A stretch of DNA of 22,135 nucleotides from Rhodospirillales bacterium (GTDB taxonomy: Bacteria; Pseudomonadota; Alphaproteobacteria; Rhodospirillales_A; JACZKS01), in contig JABGRG010000065.1 of the NCBI GenBank assembly GCA_018648445.1, forward strand, positions 1 through 22,135, written 5' to 3'. Positions 1 through 8,283 of the stretch are shown one piece after another (the first letter of the stretch is position 1; the number at the start of each line of letters is the position of its first letter). The notes beneath the pieces were generated by a model. That model worked only from the letters and a program-made list of their open reading frames with translations, searched no databases and was not told where the DNA came from. Made by a program: the position numbers and the translations under genes.

Positions 1-53
<53 letters not shown>

Positions 54-168
54 ATATGGGATTTTATTTTCCGCCGGACGAACGAACGGTTGGGAACCAA
101 ACGCCGCCAGCGGGGGCGCAAACTACTGGGGAACACCCGTAAGGGCAAGGGAAAAAAGCACCCGAATT

Positions 169-207
169 AACTTCGGCCTGAAACGCTATAAACTTCGGTC
201 TGAAACG
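169..207. repeat. short imperfect direct repeat spanning the stop codon of the FYDLN gene
   Basis: A 17-base unit starting aacttcgg occurs at 169-185 and again at 191-207 with one difference (cctg versus tctg). The offset is 22 bases, so it is not a codon-phase repeat. The right copy encodes the last residues of the FYDLN protein and the left copy lies just beyond its stop codon. It looks like a small local duplication at the gene end. No function is evident. Confidence 0.5.
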
Positions 208-605
208 TCGTCGTCGGCCATGTGTTCCTTGACCTCCGACATGTCATCTTCGTCTTGGCCCAAATCAGAAGCGTCTTCAATCAGCGAATTGTCTTCTTCT
301 TCGGAATCAAGCGCCTCGGCCGCTTCGTCCGATTTCACCTGATCTTCGTCCTCCAGGACGCCGGCAGCCTCATCTTCCGGCACATCGACTGCGGCGGCAA
401 CTTCATCACTCATGGTTTTCGGCGCGACAATGGGCGAGGTGACTTCGCGCGGCCCGGCCGGAAGGGGGCGCCGCTGCCGGACCACCGTCTTGATCACAAA
501 CTTCGTTTCGCATTTCGGACAAACCGGCGGATCACGACGTAAATCGTAATAATGCGCGCCGCAACCCTGGCAAAGACGCTTTGTTCCCCATTCGGGTTTA
601 GCCAC
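186..605 (-). CDS. TIGR02300/FYDLN-type acidic zinc-ribbon protein
   Basis: This 139-residue protein has an N-terminal zinc ribbon (Cys12, Cys15, Cys29, Cys32) enclosing YYDLRRDP, the local form of the FYDLN signature. After about residue 65 it becomes a long Glu/Asp-rich tail of low complexity. This matches the alphaproteobacterial TIGR02300 family, whose biochemical role is not established; nucleic-acid or protein binding is only a guess from the ribbon plus acidic tail. The start is GTG (603-605), chosen because AGGAGG lies five bases upstream on the minus strand and MAKPEWGTKRLC is the family's usual N-terminus. It is divergent from aroA, a common arrangement in this class, and transcribed toward tRNA-Ala. 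Confidence 0.88.
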   Translation of the reverse strand: MAKPEWGTKRLCQGCGAHYYDLRRDPPVCPKCETKFVIKTVVRQRRPLPAGPREVTSPIVAPKTMSDEVAAAVDVPEDEAAGVLEDEDQVKSDEAAEALDSEEEDNSLIEDASDLGQDEDDMSEVKEHMADDDVSDRSL

Positions 606-920
606 GCGGACCTCCTGATGCGATTTAGTTCACTTCGCAGTTCACGTTGACTAGCCAATTGCCATGAAATCCGCCCGCTGTCAAAACCGAAAAGAAGGTG
701 AAAATGCCTTTTTTGGCCCCGGTCTTTTTCAGCGACCCTTTATTTGGGCGGGTCGCGCAGGCTCGGCATTCTACCCTTGGTCGCGCAGTGCGGTAACAAC
801 ACCTACCGGTCATAGGAGCCACAAGAATTATGAACCGACGGAGAAAGTGTGATAAGGAAAAGCCCTCAAATATCCCTGGGGGGATTTAACGGCCCGCAAA
901 ACTGAAAAGGCTTGGTTTCT
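606..920. other. divergent intergenic region between the FYDLN gene and aroA
   Basis: About 315 bases with no convincing protein gene. They must hold the promoters of both divergent genes, but I see no unambiguous -35/-10 pair. There is a 7-base-stem hairpin (GCGACCC at 732-738 with GGGTCGC at 750-756) without a following T-run, so it is not a clear terminator. A possible 19-codon reading frame at 830-889 (plus strand, beginning MNRRRKCD) follows TAGGAG. It could be a leader peptide or chance, and I do not call it as a gene. An in-frame TGA at 903-905 limits how far upstream aroA can begin. Confidence 0.6.
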
Positions 921-2261
921 TTGACGACGCCACTGATCTCGCGCCCGACCAAGGGGTTATCGGGTGACGTCCGCATTCCGGGCGACAAGTCGGTTTCCCA
1001 TCGCGCGCTCATGCTGGGCGCAATGGCGGTGGGTGAAACCCGTATCCACGGCCTGCTCGAGGCTGGCGACGTTATTGCCACCGCCGACGCGATGAAGGCC
1101 CTGGGGGCTTCGGTCGAACGGGATGGCGGCGGCGTATGGCAGGTTCGAGGGCGTGGAGTCGGCGGCCTTCGCGAGCCCGACGGCATCCTGGACATGGGAA
1201 ATTCGGGCACCGGCGCGCGCCTTCTGATGGGAATTCTTGCAACCCACCCGTTTACCAGTTTCATGACTGGCGACGCCTCGCTTTGCAAACGCCCCATGCG
1301 ACGGGTTACCGGCCCTCTTGAAGGATTCGGCGCGGCATTCCGCACCCGCTCGGAAGGAAGGCTTCCGCTGGCCGTGTGCGGAACCGGCAATCCCGTTCCC
1401 GTCGATTTCCGTTCGCCGGTCGCCTCTGCCCAGGTCAAATCGGCGGTCTTGCTGGCTGGATTGAACGCACCGGGCACGACACGGGTGATAGAAGAGCGAC
1501 CGACGCGGGATCATACCGAACGGATGCTCGGCCACTTCGGGGCGCAAATTTCCGTCGAAGACGTGGCGGGCGGCGGAAAGACCGTCAGCCTGTGCGGACA
1601 GCCCGAACTGTCGGCCTGCGAAATCGTGGTGCCGGGCGACATATCGTCGGCCGCGTTTCCTTTGGTGGCAGCGCTTATTTCCGAGGGTTCGGCGGTCACC
1701 GTTCGCAATGTCGGGCTTAACGCTTTGCGCGACGGCTTGCTCGTTTCGTTGCGTGAAATGGGCGCGGAGATTCACGTTTCCAACCGGCGGGTTCAGGCCG
1801 GAGAGCCGGTCGGTGACATCGAAGTGACGACAAGCCAGATGAACGGAATCGACGTTCCGCCCGAACGCGCACCCTCGATGATCGACGAATACCCGATTCT
1901 AGCCGTGGCCGCTGCCTGCGCCCGGGGAACCACGCGCCTGCACGGTCTGGCCGAATTGCGGGTCAAGGAAAGCGACCGGCTGGCGGGTATGGCCGGGGGA
2001 CTGGCCGCCTGCGGCGTGGACGTCGAAATTGACGGCGACAGCCTGATTATCAAAGGCGGCGGACGCCCGCCGAAAGGCGGCGCGACCATATCGGTCAACA
2101 TGGACCACCGAATCGCCATGGCGTTTTTGGTGCTGGGCATGGCCACCAAAGAGCGAATCTGCGTCGACGACGGGGCTCCAATCGCCACCAGCTTCCCTGA
2201 ATTCATAGATTTGATGAACGCTCTGGGCGCAAAAATATCCCAGGAAGAGGGACGGAAATGA
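921..2261 (+). CDS. aroA: 3-phosphoshikimate 1-carboxyvinyltransferase (EPSP synthase), class II type
   Basis: This cytosolic enzyme transfers enolpyruvyl from PEP to shikimate-3-phosphate, the sixth step of the chorismate pathway. I read 446 residues. The substrate loop [10 protein letters not shown] gives Lys23, Ser24 and Arg28. MGNSGTGAR follows at about 92-100, then [26 protein letters not shown], and the C-terminal [17 protein letters not shown] and LRVKESDRL. The overall pattern resembles the class II (CP4-like) enzymes more than E. coli AroA. The start is TTG at 921: AAAAGG at 905-910 lies ten bases before it, whereas the alternative TTG at 912 sits only one base after that motif, and a stop at 903-905 precludes anything earlier. 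The end overlaps cmk by ATGA, implying translational coupling. Confidence 0.96.
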   Translation: MTTPLISRPTKGLSGDVRIPGDKSVSHRALMLGAMAVGETRIHGLLEAGDVIATADAMKALGASVERDGGGVWQVRGRGVGGLREPDGILDMGNSGTGARLLMGILATHPFTSFMTGDASLCKRPMRRVTGPLEGFGAAFRTRSEGRLPLAVCGTGNPVPVDFRSPVASAQVKSAVLLAGLNAPGTTRVIEERPTRDHTERMLGHFGAQISVEDVAGGGKTVSLCGQPELSACEIVVPGDISSAAFPLVAALISEGSAVTVRNVGLNALRDGLLVSLREMGAEIHVSNRRVQAGEPVGDIEVTTSQMNGIDVPPERAPSMIDEYPILAVAAACARGTTRLHGLAELRVKESDRLAGMAGGLAACGVDVEIDGDSLIIKGGGRPPKGGATISVNMDHRIAMAFLVLGMATKERICVDDGAPIATSFPEFIDLMNALGAKISQEEGRK

Positions 2262-2899
2262 TCATCGCCATCGACGGCCCGGCGGCGTCCGGTAAGGGGA
2301 CGCTGGCCCACCGAATTGCCGAACATCTCGATTTGGCCCTGCTCGACACAGGTTTGCTGTATCGCGCCGTGGGACTGAAAACCATACGCGGCGGAGCCGC
2401 GCCAGACGATATGGAAGCCGCCACGAAAGCCGCGGAAACACTGGACTTTAGCGAACTCAGCGACCCTGAGTTGCGCGCTGATGCCGCTGCCCAGGCGGCC
2501 TCGAAAGTGGGGGCTGTTCCGGCCGTCCGCCGGGCCTTGCTTGAATTCCAGCGCACCTTTGCATCCGACCCGCCCGAGGGCCGGCAAGGGGCCGTATTGG
2601 ACGGCCGCGACATCGGCACCGTGGTCTGCCCCGACGCTGACGCCAAGATCTTCGTGAGTGCTTCAGTGGAAGTTCGCGCAGAAAGGCGTCTTAAAGAGTT
2701 GCGGGAGCGCGGGCTCGAAGCTATACATACCCGCGTTCTGCAAGAAATGAAGGAGCGGGATAATCGCGACGCTAGTCGTGCGGTTTCGCCACTCGAGCCG
2801 GCAGAAGATGCTTTCCTTCTGGATACGAGTGAGCTTGACCCCGACGAGGTCTTTACCGAGGCGTTGAATTTCATAAAGTCACGATGCCAATGTGATTAG
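2258..2899 (+). CDS. cmk: (d)CMP kinase (cytidylate kinase)
   Basis: Phosphorylates CMP and dCMP to the diphosphates using ATP, in the cytosol, feeding pyrimidine nucleotide pools. The 213-residue product starts with a beta strand and P-loop GPAASGKGT (residues 7-15), followed by [10 protein letters not shown]. The internal [19 protein letters not shown] segment and the R-R-L-K-E-L lid region are typical of the Cmk family, and the length is normal. The ATG overlaps the aroA stop (ATGA). The aroA-cmk-rpsA order is widespread in proteobacteria. Confidence 0.96.
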   Translation: MIIAIDGPAASGKGTLAHRIAEHLDLALLDTGLLYRAVGLKTIRGGAAPDDMEAATKAAETLDFSELSDPELRADAAAQAASKVGAVPAVRRALLEFQRTFASDPPEGRQGAVLDGRDIGTVVCPDADAKIFVSASVEVRAERRLKELRERGLEAIHTRVLQEMKERDNRDASRAVSPLEPAEDAFLLDTSELDPDEVFTEALNFIKSRCQCD

Positions 2900-3070
2900 G
2901 TTTTTGTCGTCGTGACAATGGGGTTTTGCGCTGCGGATTTTGTGCCGGGGATTTGGCGTCCGCCGATTCAGTGAAGGCAGAACAATCCAAGCATTCAATT
3001 GTTATAAAGACCGCCGGAGACAACCGGTCGGCCCGTAAAGAAATGAAAGTTAGAAAGGACAATAGGTTCT

Positions 3071-5125
3071 ATGGTTGCCGAAATCACAAACACAGCGGGT
3101 GATGTGCCCGAAGCTCTTCTCTCAGAAAATTTCGCAGATCTTCTTGACGAGTCCCTAGGCCCCGACGGCTTTGAAGGCCGCGTGGTTACGGGTACCGTGA
3201 TCGCCGTTGAAAACGACGTCGTGATGATCGACGTCGGTCTCAAATCGGAAGGTCGCGTTCCGGCCAAGGAATTTGCCTCTCCGGGTGTGCCGTCAACGCT
3301 TCAGGCGGGCGACACCGTTGACGTCTTCATCGAACGTTATGAAGACAAGGACGGTATGGTCCGGCTCAGCCGTGAAAAGGCGCGCCGCGAAGAAGCGTGG
3401 ACCGAACTGGAGAAAGCCTTCTCCGACGGCCGCCGGGTCAACGGCGTTATCTTCCGCCGGGTCAAAGGCGGCTTTACCGTCGATCTCGCGGGGGCCGTCG
3501 CGTTCCTGCCGGGAAGTCAGGTCGATATTCGCCCGGTGCGCGACATCGCGCCCCTGATGGGCACGCCGCAGCCGTTCCAGATTTTGAAAATGGAACGCAA
3601 CCGCTCGAACATCGTCGTGTCCCGACGCGCCGTGCTTGAAGAAGCCCGCGCCGAAGCCCGCGCCGAACTGGTTGCCAACCTCAAGGAAGGCCAGGTTCTC
3701 GAGGGCGTCGTCAAGAACATCACCGATTACGGCGCGTTCGTCGATTTGGGTGGTGTCGACGGTCTGCTGCATGTCACCGATATTGCGTGGCGGCGTATCA
3801 ACCATCCCAGCGAAGCCTTGCAGATCGGCCAGTCGGTCAACGTGCAGGTTATCCGCTTCAACGCCGAAACCCAGCGCATCTCGTTGGGCATGAAGCAGCT
3901 TGAAGCCGATCCGTGGGAAGGTGTCGAGTCCAAGTACGCGGCCGGGGCCAAGTTCTCGGGCCGGGTCACCAACATCACCGACTACGGCGCGTTCGTCGAA
4001 TTGGAGCCGGGCGTCGAAGGTCTGGTCCACGTTTCGGAAATGAGCTGGACCAAGAAAAACATCCATCCTGGCAAAATTATTTCAACCAGCCAGGAAGTCG
4101 AAGTCATGGTGCTCGACGCCGATCCGGAAAAACGCCGCATCAGCCTGGGCCTCAAGCAGTGCATGAACAACCCGTGGGACGCGTTCGCCGAATCGCATCC
4201 GGTGGGTTCGACCGTCGAAGGCGAAATCAAGAACATCACCGAGTTCGGTCTGTTCATTGGTCTTCCCGGCGAAATCGATGGCATGGCCCATCTCTCGGAT
4301 CTTTCCTGGGAGAAAACGGGCGAGCAGGCCTTGGCCGAGTACACCAAGGGCGAAAACGTCGAAGCCAAGGTTCTCGACATCGACATCGAAAAAGAACGCA
4401 TCAGTCTGGGCGTCAAGCAGCTTAGCGAAGATCCGTTCGAGGCAACGACGACGCAGCTCAAGCGCGGCGATGTTGTCACCTGCACCGTCTCCAAGGTTAT
4501 CGATAACGGCCTCGAAGTTCGTGTCGCCGACGGTCTAATTGGCTTCATTCGCAAAAACGACCTTTCGCGTGACCGTGGCGAACAACGTCCGGATCGCTTC
4601 GCCAAGGACGAAAAGGTTGATGCCAAGGTCATGCAGATCGACCGCAGCAATCGCCGCCTGACCCTTTCGGTCAAGGCCCTGGAAATCCAGGAAGAAAAGA
4701 AGGCCATGGCCGAGTACGGTTCGTCCGATGCCGGTGCAAGCCTTGGCGATATCCTGGGAGCCGCCTTCGCTCAGAAGCGTGAGAAACAGGAAAAGGTCGA
4801 AGACAAGCCGGCCAAGAAACCCGCCAAGAAGAAAGCGGCGGTGAAAGCCGAAGAAAAAGCCGAAGCCGAACCGGCCGATAAGGCCGAGGAAGCGGCGGTC
4901 GAGGAAGCCCCGGCTGAGGAAGCCGCAGCTGAGGAAGCCGCAGCTGAGGAAGCCGCAGCGGAGGAGAAGCCCAAGGCCAAAGCCAAGCCGAAGGCCAAAG
5001 CCAAAGCCACGGCGACCAAGACCACGGCGGCAAAAGCCAAGACCACCAAGGCCAAAACCACCAAAGCCAAGGCCGAAGAAAAAGCCGAAGCCGAGGAAAA
5101 GGCCGAAGAGGCCGGGGACTCCTGA
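3071..5125 (+). CDS. rpsA: 30S ribosomal protein S1 with a long Lys/Ala/Glu-rich C-terminal tail
   Basis: S1 sits on the small ribosomal subunit and holds and unfolds mRNA during initiation. Six S1 (OB-fold) repeats are readable, starting near residues 36, 122, 208, 295, 382 and 468. The third and fourth carry NITDYGAFV and the fifth NITEFGLF, the strongest RNA-binding type. The core ends around SLGDILGAAFAQK (about residue 570). A further roughly 110 residues are almost only Lys, Ala, Glu, Thr and Pro, making 684 in all, longer than the 550-570 typical of S1 proteins. The start ATG follows AGAAAGGA by eleven bases, and the 171-base leader after cmk has room for its own promoter or autoregulation. 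The tail resembles bacterial histone-H1-like proteins in composition; its function here is inference. Confidence 0.97.
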   Translation: MVAEITNTAGDVPEALLSENFADLLDESLGPDGFEGRVVTGTVIAVENDVVMIDVGLKSEGRVPAKEFASPGVPSTLQAGDTVDVFIERYEDKDGMVRLSREKARREEAWTELEKAFSDGRRVNGVIFRRVKGGFTVDLAGAVAFLPGSQVDIRPVRDIAPLMGTPQPFQILKMERNRSNIVVSRRAVLEEARAEARAELVANLKEGQVLEGVVKNITDYGAFVDLGGVDGLLHVTDIAWRRINHPSEALQIGQSVNVQVIRFNAETQRISLGMKQLEADPWEGVESKYAAGAKFSGRVTNITDYGAFVELEPGVEGLVHVSEMSWTKKNIHPGKIISTSQEVEVMVLDADPEKRRISLGLKQCMNNPWDAFAESHPVGSTVEGEIKNITEFGLFIGLPGEIDGMAHLSDLSWEKTGEQALAEYTKGENVEAKVLDIDIEKERISLGVKQLSEDPFEATTTQLKRGDVVTCTVSKVIDNGLEVRVADGLIGFIRKNDLSRDRGEQRPDRFAKDEKVDAKVMQIDRSNRRLTLSVKALEIQEEKKAMAEYGSSDAGASLGDILGAAFAQKREKQEKVEDKPAKKPAKKKAAVKAEEKAEAEPADKAEEAAVEEAPAEEAAAEEAAAEEAAAEEKPKAKAKPKAKAKATATKTTAAKAKTTKAKTTKAKAEEKAEAEEKAEEAGDS
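4901..4960 (+). repeat. 15-base tandem repeat, four copies, inside the rpsA tail
   Basis: Units starting gaggaagcc begin at 4901, 4916, 4931 and 4946. The middle two are identical and the outer two differ by one or two bases. Each encodes Glu-Glu-Ala-(Pro/Ala)-Ala. The period is a multiple of three, so copy-number change would lengthen or shorten the S1 tail without a frameshift. Lys-Ala-rich imperfect repeats continue downstream to about 5080. Confidence 0.9.
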
Positions 5126-5164
5126 TCGCCCAATGCGACGGTTTTCCCGATAAGTTGTTGAGAC

Positions 5165-5187
5165 GACGGCGCCCAATGGGCGCCGTC
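5165..5187 (+). other. perfect GC-rich hairpin between rpsA and sppA
   Basis: GACGGCGCCC (5165-5174) and GGGCGCCGTC (5178-5187) form a 10-base-pair stem with loop AAT. It lies 39 bases after the rpsA stop and 20 before the sppA start. There is no T-run after it, so it is not a classical intrinsic terminator. It may stabilise the rpsA 3' end or reduce read-through so that sppA is made at lower level than S1. That role is inference. Confidence 0.65.
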
Positions 5188-5207
5188 CGACCATTGACGG
5201 AGATGGA

Positions 5208-6119
5208 ATGTCTCTTGAAGCGGATCAACTGATTGACCGGCGTCGCCTGAAACGAAGGCTCGCCTATTGGCGGGTTTTCGGCATTGTGGCGGTGCTCGCA
5301 CTCGTCATTGCCGTTGCCGGGCAGGTTTCGCCGTGGGTGGGGCGCGATTACGTCGCCTCTCTGAACGTCGAAGGCGTCATACTGGATGATCGCGCCCGCG
5401 ACGCGGCCATAAGGTCTGTTGCCGAGGATGACGGCGCCAGGGCGCTTGTCGTCTACATCGACAGCCCCGGCGGCAGCGTGGTCGGCGGGGAAACCCTTTT
5501 CCTGGGCCTTCGCGCGGTCGCCGAAAATAAACCGGTTGTCGCCCTAATGGGCGATGTGGCCACCTCGGCGGGATACATGGCGGCGCTGGGCGCGGACCAG
5601 GTCTATGCGCGCACGGGGTCACTGACCGGCTCCATCGGCGTTATCCTGCAATCGGCGGACGTCACGGGGCTTCTTGAAAAACTGGGAATTAAGCCGGAAT
5701 CGGTGAAAAGCGCGCCCCTGAAGGCGCAACCCAACCCCATGGAGCCCTTTTCGCCGCAGGCCCGTCAAGCCACCCGCGAGGTGGTTCTCGATGTTTTCGA
5801 ACAGTTTGTCGATCTTGTCGCCGAACGCCGTGAACTTCCCCGCGACGAAGCCCTGAAGCTGGCCGATGGCCGGGTATTTACGGGCCGTCAGGCGAAGGCT
5901 TTGGGCCTCATCGACGCGTTGGGGGGCGAACCCGAAGCGCGAAAATGGCTGAAAGAAACCCACGGTGTCGGCGAATCGCTGCCGATGCGTAGCGTCAAGG
6001 TTGAGCGTGAAGACGGCGTTTGGCGTGAACTTTTAGAATCCTCTGTCGGAAAAACCGTGTTTTCTGAAAGACTTAGACTTGACGGCCTGATCTCGCTTTG
6101 GCAACCTGATATGTGGTGA
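5208..6119 (+). CDS. sppA: signal peptide peptidase SppA, short (S49) form
   Basis: An inner-membrane serine protease that degrades cleaved signal peptides. The 303-residue product has a single membrane segment at about 22-40 after a basic N-terminus (RRRLKRR), giving an inside-to-outside anchor. The S49 signatures are [12 protein letters not shown] (84-95), then [12 protein letters not shown] with probable nucleophile Ser120. The probable general base is Lys172 in [12 protein letters not shown], which aligns with the Lys-Ser dyad region of the family. It is the single-domain form, half the length of E. coli SppA. It begins after GGAGATGGA and lies between rpsA and ihfB, a usual alphaproteobacterial position. 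Confidence 0.93.
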   Translation: MSLEADQLIDRRRLKRRLAYWRVFGIVAVLALVIAVAGQVSPWVGRDYVASLNVEGVILDDRARDAAIRSVAEDDGARALVVYIDSPGGSVVGGETLFLGLRAVAENKPVVALMGDVATSAGYMAALGADQVYARTGSLTGSIGVILQSADVTGLLEKLGIKPESVKSAPLKAQPNPMEPFSPQARQATREVVLDVFEQFVDLVAERRELPRDEALKLADGRVFTGRQAKALGLIDALGGEPEARKWLKETHGVGESLPMRSVKVEREDGVWRELLESSVGKTVFSERLRLDGLISLWQPDMW

Positions 6120-6207
6120 ACGCCTGCGGACGAGCAGGTGTGCGGGATTTTTCCATTTCCGGTGGACGATAGCCCGCAGAGAGTTGCATCTGGAAGGGAT
6201 ACGCGCC

Positions 6208-6486
6208 ATGACAAAATCTGAATTGATTGCGCGCCTTGCGGAGGCCAATCCGCACCTCTACCACCGGGATGTAGAGCGGATCGTGACCACCATCTTCGAG
6301 GAGATCACGACCTCTCTTGCCGAAGGTGACCGGGTGGAACTGCGTGGATTCGGTGCGTTTTCCGTGAAGGAGCGTGGATCGCGGGTGGGACGCAACCCAC
6401 GCACCGGCGATTCGGTCAGCGTACCGGCGAAATACATTCCGTACTTCAAAACCGGCAAACAACTTCGCCAAATTCTAAACGACTAA
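6208..6486 (+). CDS. ihfB: integration host factor subunit beta
   Basis: The DNA-bending nucleoid protein subunit works as a heterodimer with IhfA in replication, recombination and transcription. The product has 92 residues and starts [11 protein letters not shown]. It has the HU/IHF core [17 protein letters not shown], and the tip of the DNA-binding arm, [10 protein letters not shown], carries the minor-groove-intercalating proline. The ending YFKTGKQLR is typical of IHF-beta rather than HU. The ATG at 6208 is preceded by GGAAGGGA eight bases upstream. An in-frame TTG at 6184 would precede the ribosome site and is unlikely. ihfB downstream of rpsA is conserved in proteobacteria. Confidence 0.95.
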   Translation: MTKSELIARLAEANPHLYHRDVERIVTTIFEEITTSLAEGDRVELRGFGAFSVKERGSRVGRNPRTGDSVSVPAKYIPYFKTGKQLRQILND

Positions 6487-6538
6487 ATTTTCGGAGCCTT
6501 TCCCCACGCTCCGCCCGGCCTTGGAAAGGACCCTCGCA

Positions 6539-6883
6539 TTGCGGCTACTTTCGTGGATCATCATGGTGCCAGTTGCACTCGCGGTGATCAGTTTTTCCGT
6601 TAACAATCGCGGCTCAATCACCATCGACGTCTGGCCTGCGCCCTATAGCGTCGAGGTGCCGATTTTCGCCGTGGTTCTGGTCAGTGTTCTCGGTGGAATG
6701 GTTATCGGCGCGATTATCGCGTGGTTCTCGGGCGGAAGAACGCGCAGCCGGGCCAGAAGCAACGCGCGGCGGGCAAAAACGGCAGAACGCGAAGCCGTGG
6801 CGTTACGCGAGCAGGCAAGCGAGGCCGAAGCGGAAGAAACGCCCGCGCTGAAAGCCCTGCCGGGCCGCGTCGATCCCGCCTGA
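6539..6883 (+). CDS. LapA (DUF1049) family small membrane protein
   Basis: A 114-residue inner-membrane protein with two hydrophobic segments (about 5-21 and 41-63) joined by a short loop beginning SVNNRGSITID, the LapA/DUF1049 hallmark. A basic then Glu/Ala-rich cytoplasmic tail, probably helical, follows. In E. coli LapA (YciS) with LapB controls LpxC stability and so lipopolysaccharide synthesis; the role here is by homology only, and no lapB is adjacent. The start is TTG at 6539, eight bases after GGAAAGGA (6523-6530). The in-frame TTG at 6521 overlaps that ribosome site and is rejected. The TTG start may keep expression low relative to ihfB. Confidence 0.82.
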   Translation: MRLLSWIIMVPVALAVISFSVNNRGSITIDVWPAPYSVEVPIFAVVLVSVLGGMVIGAIIAWFSGGRTRSRARSNARRAKTAEREAVALREQASEAEAEETPALKALPGRVDPA

Positions 6884-6934
6884 ACCCGTCTGAACTCGTC
6901 TGGGACGAACCAGCTGGAAGGACGTATCATCCCC

Positions 6935-7639
6935 ATGAACAACCCGATTTTCGTCGCCCTCGATACCCAGGACACCGATAGGGCCTTTGCCCTTTCCCAT
7001 GCTCTGCAAGGCCTTGTCGGCGGCATCAAGCTGGGCAAGGAGTTTTTTACCGCCCAAGGCCCGCAAGGCGCGCGGCGTGTGTGCGAAGCCTCTGGCCTGC
7101 CGCTGTTTCTCGATCTGAAATTCCACGACATTCCCAACACCGTGGCGGGCGCGGTGCGCGCAGCGCTACCGCTGAAACCCTTCATGCTCAACGTCCACGC
7201 CGGCGGCGGCGCAGCCATGATGCGTGCAGCCGCCGACGCCGCGACCCTTACGGGCGCGGACCGCCCCCTGGTCATCGGCGTCACGGTTCTGACCTCGCTG
7301 GGTGACGACGAACTTGGCGCCATGGGCGTTTCGGGCACGGCGGCTGAGCAGGTCGTCCGCCTCGCCCGTCTGACACAGGACTGCGGCCTTGACGGCGTGG
7401 TCTGCTCGGCCCGCGAGATCACCGTGCTGCGCCAAGCCTGCGGCCCCGATTTCAAACTGGTCGTGCCCGGCATCCGCCCCGCCTGGTCCTCCACCGACGA
7501 CCAGCGCCGCATTGTCACCCCGTCCCAGGCCCTCGCACTCGGCGCCGACTATCTGGTCATCGGACGCCCCATCACCGCCGCCACCGACCCCGCCGAAGCC
7601 GCCCAAAAAATCGCCGACGAGATTGCGGAAGCGGCATGA
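6935..7639 (+). CDS. pyrF: orotidine 5'-phosphate decarboxylase
   Basis: The last step of UMP synthesis, decarboxylating OMP in the cytosol. The 234-residue TIM barrel shows VALDTQD at the first strand, IKLGKEFF, the catalytic DLKFHDIPNT (Asp60, Lys62, Asp65), HAGGG, VTVLTSL, and the phosphate-binding VPGIRP and YLVIGRPIT at the end. Length and motifs are normal for the bacterial family. Its TGA overlaps the trpF start (ATGA). Codons are strikingly C-ended, especially from 7440 on, and this stops abruptly at the trpF boundary. Confidence 0.97.
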   Translation: MNNPIFVALDTQDTDRAFALSHALQGLVGGIKLGKEFFTAQGPQGARRVCEASGLPLFLDLKFHDIPNTVAGAVRAALPLKPFMLNVHAGGGAAMMRAAADAATLTGADRPLVIGVTVLTSLGDDELGAMGVSGTAAEQVVRLARLTQDCGLDGVVCSAREITVLRQACGPDFKLVVPGIRPAWSSTDDQRRIVTPSQALALGADYLVIGRPITAATDPAEAAQKIADEIAEAA

Positions 7640-8277
7640 CCATCCAAGTCAAGATTTGCGGATTGAATTCGCCCGAAGCTGTGGAAGCTGCCGTGGGGGG
7701 TGGCGCGGATTATGTGGGGTTTGTTTTTTTTGCCAAGTCGCCGCGTTTCGTGACGTCGCCCATTGCTGCCGAGTTGAGCAGCTTGGCGGGGTCGGAAATT
7801 CGCAAGGTCGGGCTTGTGGTTAATGCGGACGATGGGGAACTGGACGAGATCGTGGGCGTGGCGAAGCCCGATATGTTGCAGCTTCACGGCAAGGAAAGCC
7901 CCAAGCGCGTTTCCGAAATCCGAGCCAATTTTGGCCTGCCGGTGATCAAGGCGATTTCCATTGGTTCGGCGGGGGATGTGGTGCGTTCGCACGCTTATGA
8001 AAAAGCCGCCGACATGCTTTTGTTCGACGCCAAGCCGCCCGAAGCGTCGAACCTGCCGGGCGGCAACGCGGTTTCGTTTGACTGGCATTTGCTGGCTGCC
8101 GATAGCTGGGAAATCCCGTGGATGCTGGCGGGCGGGCTGGATGCAACGAACGTTAGGGACGCAGCGGAACAAAGCGGTGCGCGTGCGGTTGACGTTTCGT
8201 CCGGTGTCGAGGATAGTCCCGGCGTCAAAAACAGCGGCAAGATCGCCGAGTTCTTAAAGATTGCGAAGAAGATTTAG
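7636..8277 (+). CDS. trpF: phosphoribosylanthranilate isomerase
   Basis: Amadori rearrangement of phosphoribosylanthranilate to CdRP in tryptophan synthesis. A 213-residue, stand-alone (not fused to TrpC) TIM barrel. The N-terminal VKICGL supplies the general base Cys8 and LLFDAKPP supplies the general acid Asp131. LQLHGKE, AGGLDATNV and VDVSSGVE mark the phosphate-binding barrel end. It is coupled to pyrF by a four-base overlap and followed by trpB after six bases. Its codons favour G/T third positions (a run of T at 7720-7730), unlike pyrF just upstream. No trp attenuator or leader peptide is seen before it. Confidence 0.96.
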   Translation: MTIQVKICGLNSPEAVEAAVGGGADYVGFVFFAKSPRFVTSPIAAELSSLAGSEIRKVGLVVNADDGELDEIVGVAKPDMLQLHGKESPKRVSEIRANFGLPVIKAISIGSAGDVVRSHAYEKAADMLLFDAKPPEASNLPGGNAVSFDWHLLAADSWEIPWMLAGGLDATNVRDAAEQSGARAVDVSSGVEDSPGVKNSGKIAEFLKIAKKI

Positions 8278-8283
8278 TGGGTT

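Noticed and set aside
830..889. 19-codon plus-strand frame (MNRRRKCD...) after TAGGAG, upstream of aroA
   Set aside because: It is too short to judge, has no recognisable similarity, and the ribosome-site spacing is loose (about 12 bases). It could be a leader peptide but chance is as likely.
3293..4066. 257-codon minus-strand frame inside rpsA
   Set aside because: It lies entirely opposite the conserved S1 repeats, has no family resemblance, and is caused by the strong codon bias of rpsA.
5165..5187. Intrinsic terminator after rpsA
   Set aside because: The stem is perfect but no T-run follows. Kept only as a hairpin.
4535..5301. Long minus-strand open frames opposite the rpsA tail rich in Gly/Phe/Leu, Pro/Arg or Ala/Ser
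   Set aside because: They are mirror products of the Lys/Ala/Glu repeat region, whose low complexity avoids antisense stops. They have no ribosome sites or domain content.
6184..6207. Earlier TTG start for ihfB
   Set aside because: It would place the start before GGAAGGGA and add eight residues not found in IHF-beta proteins.
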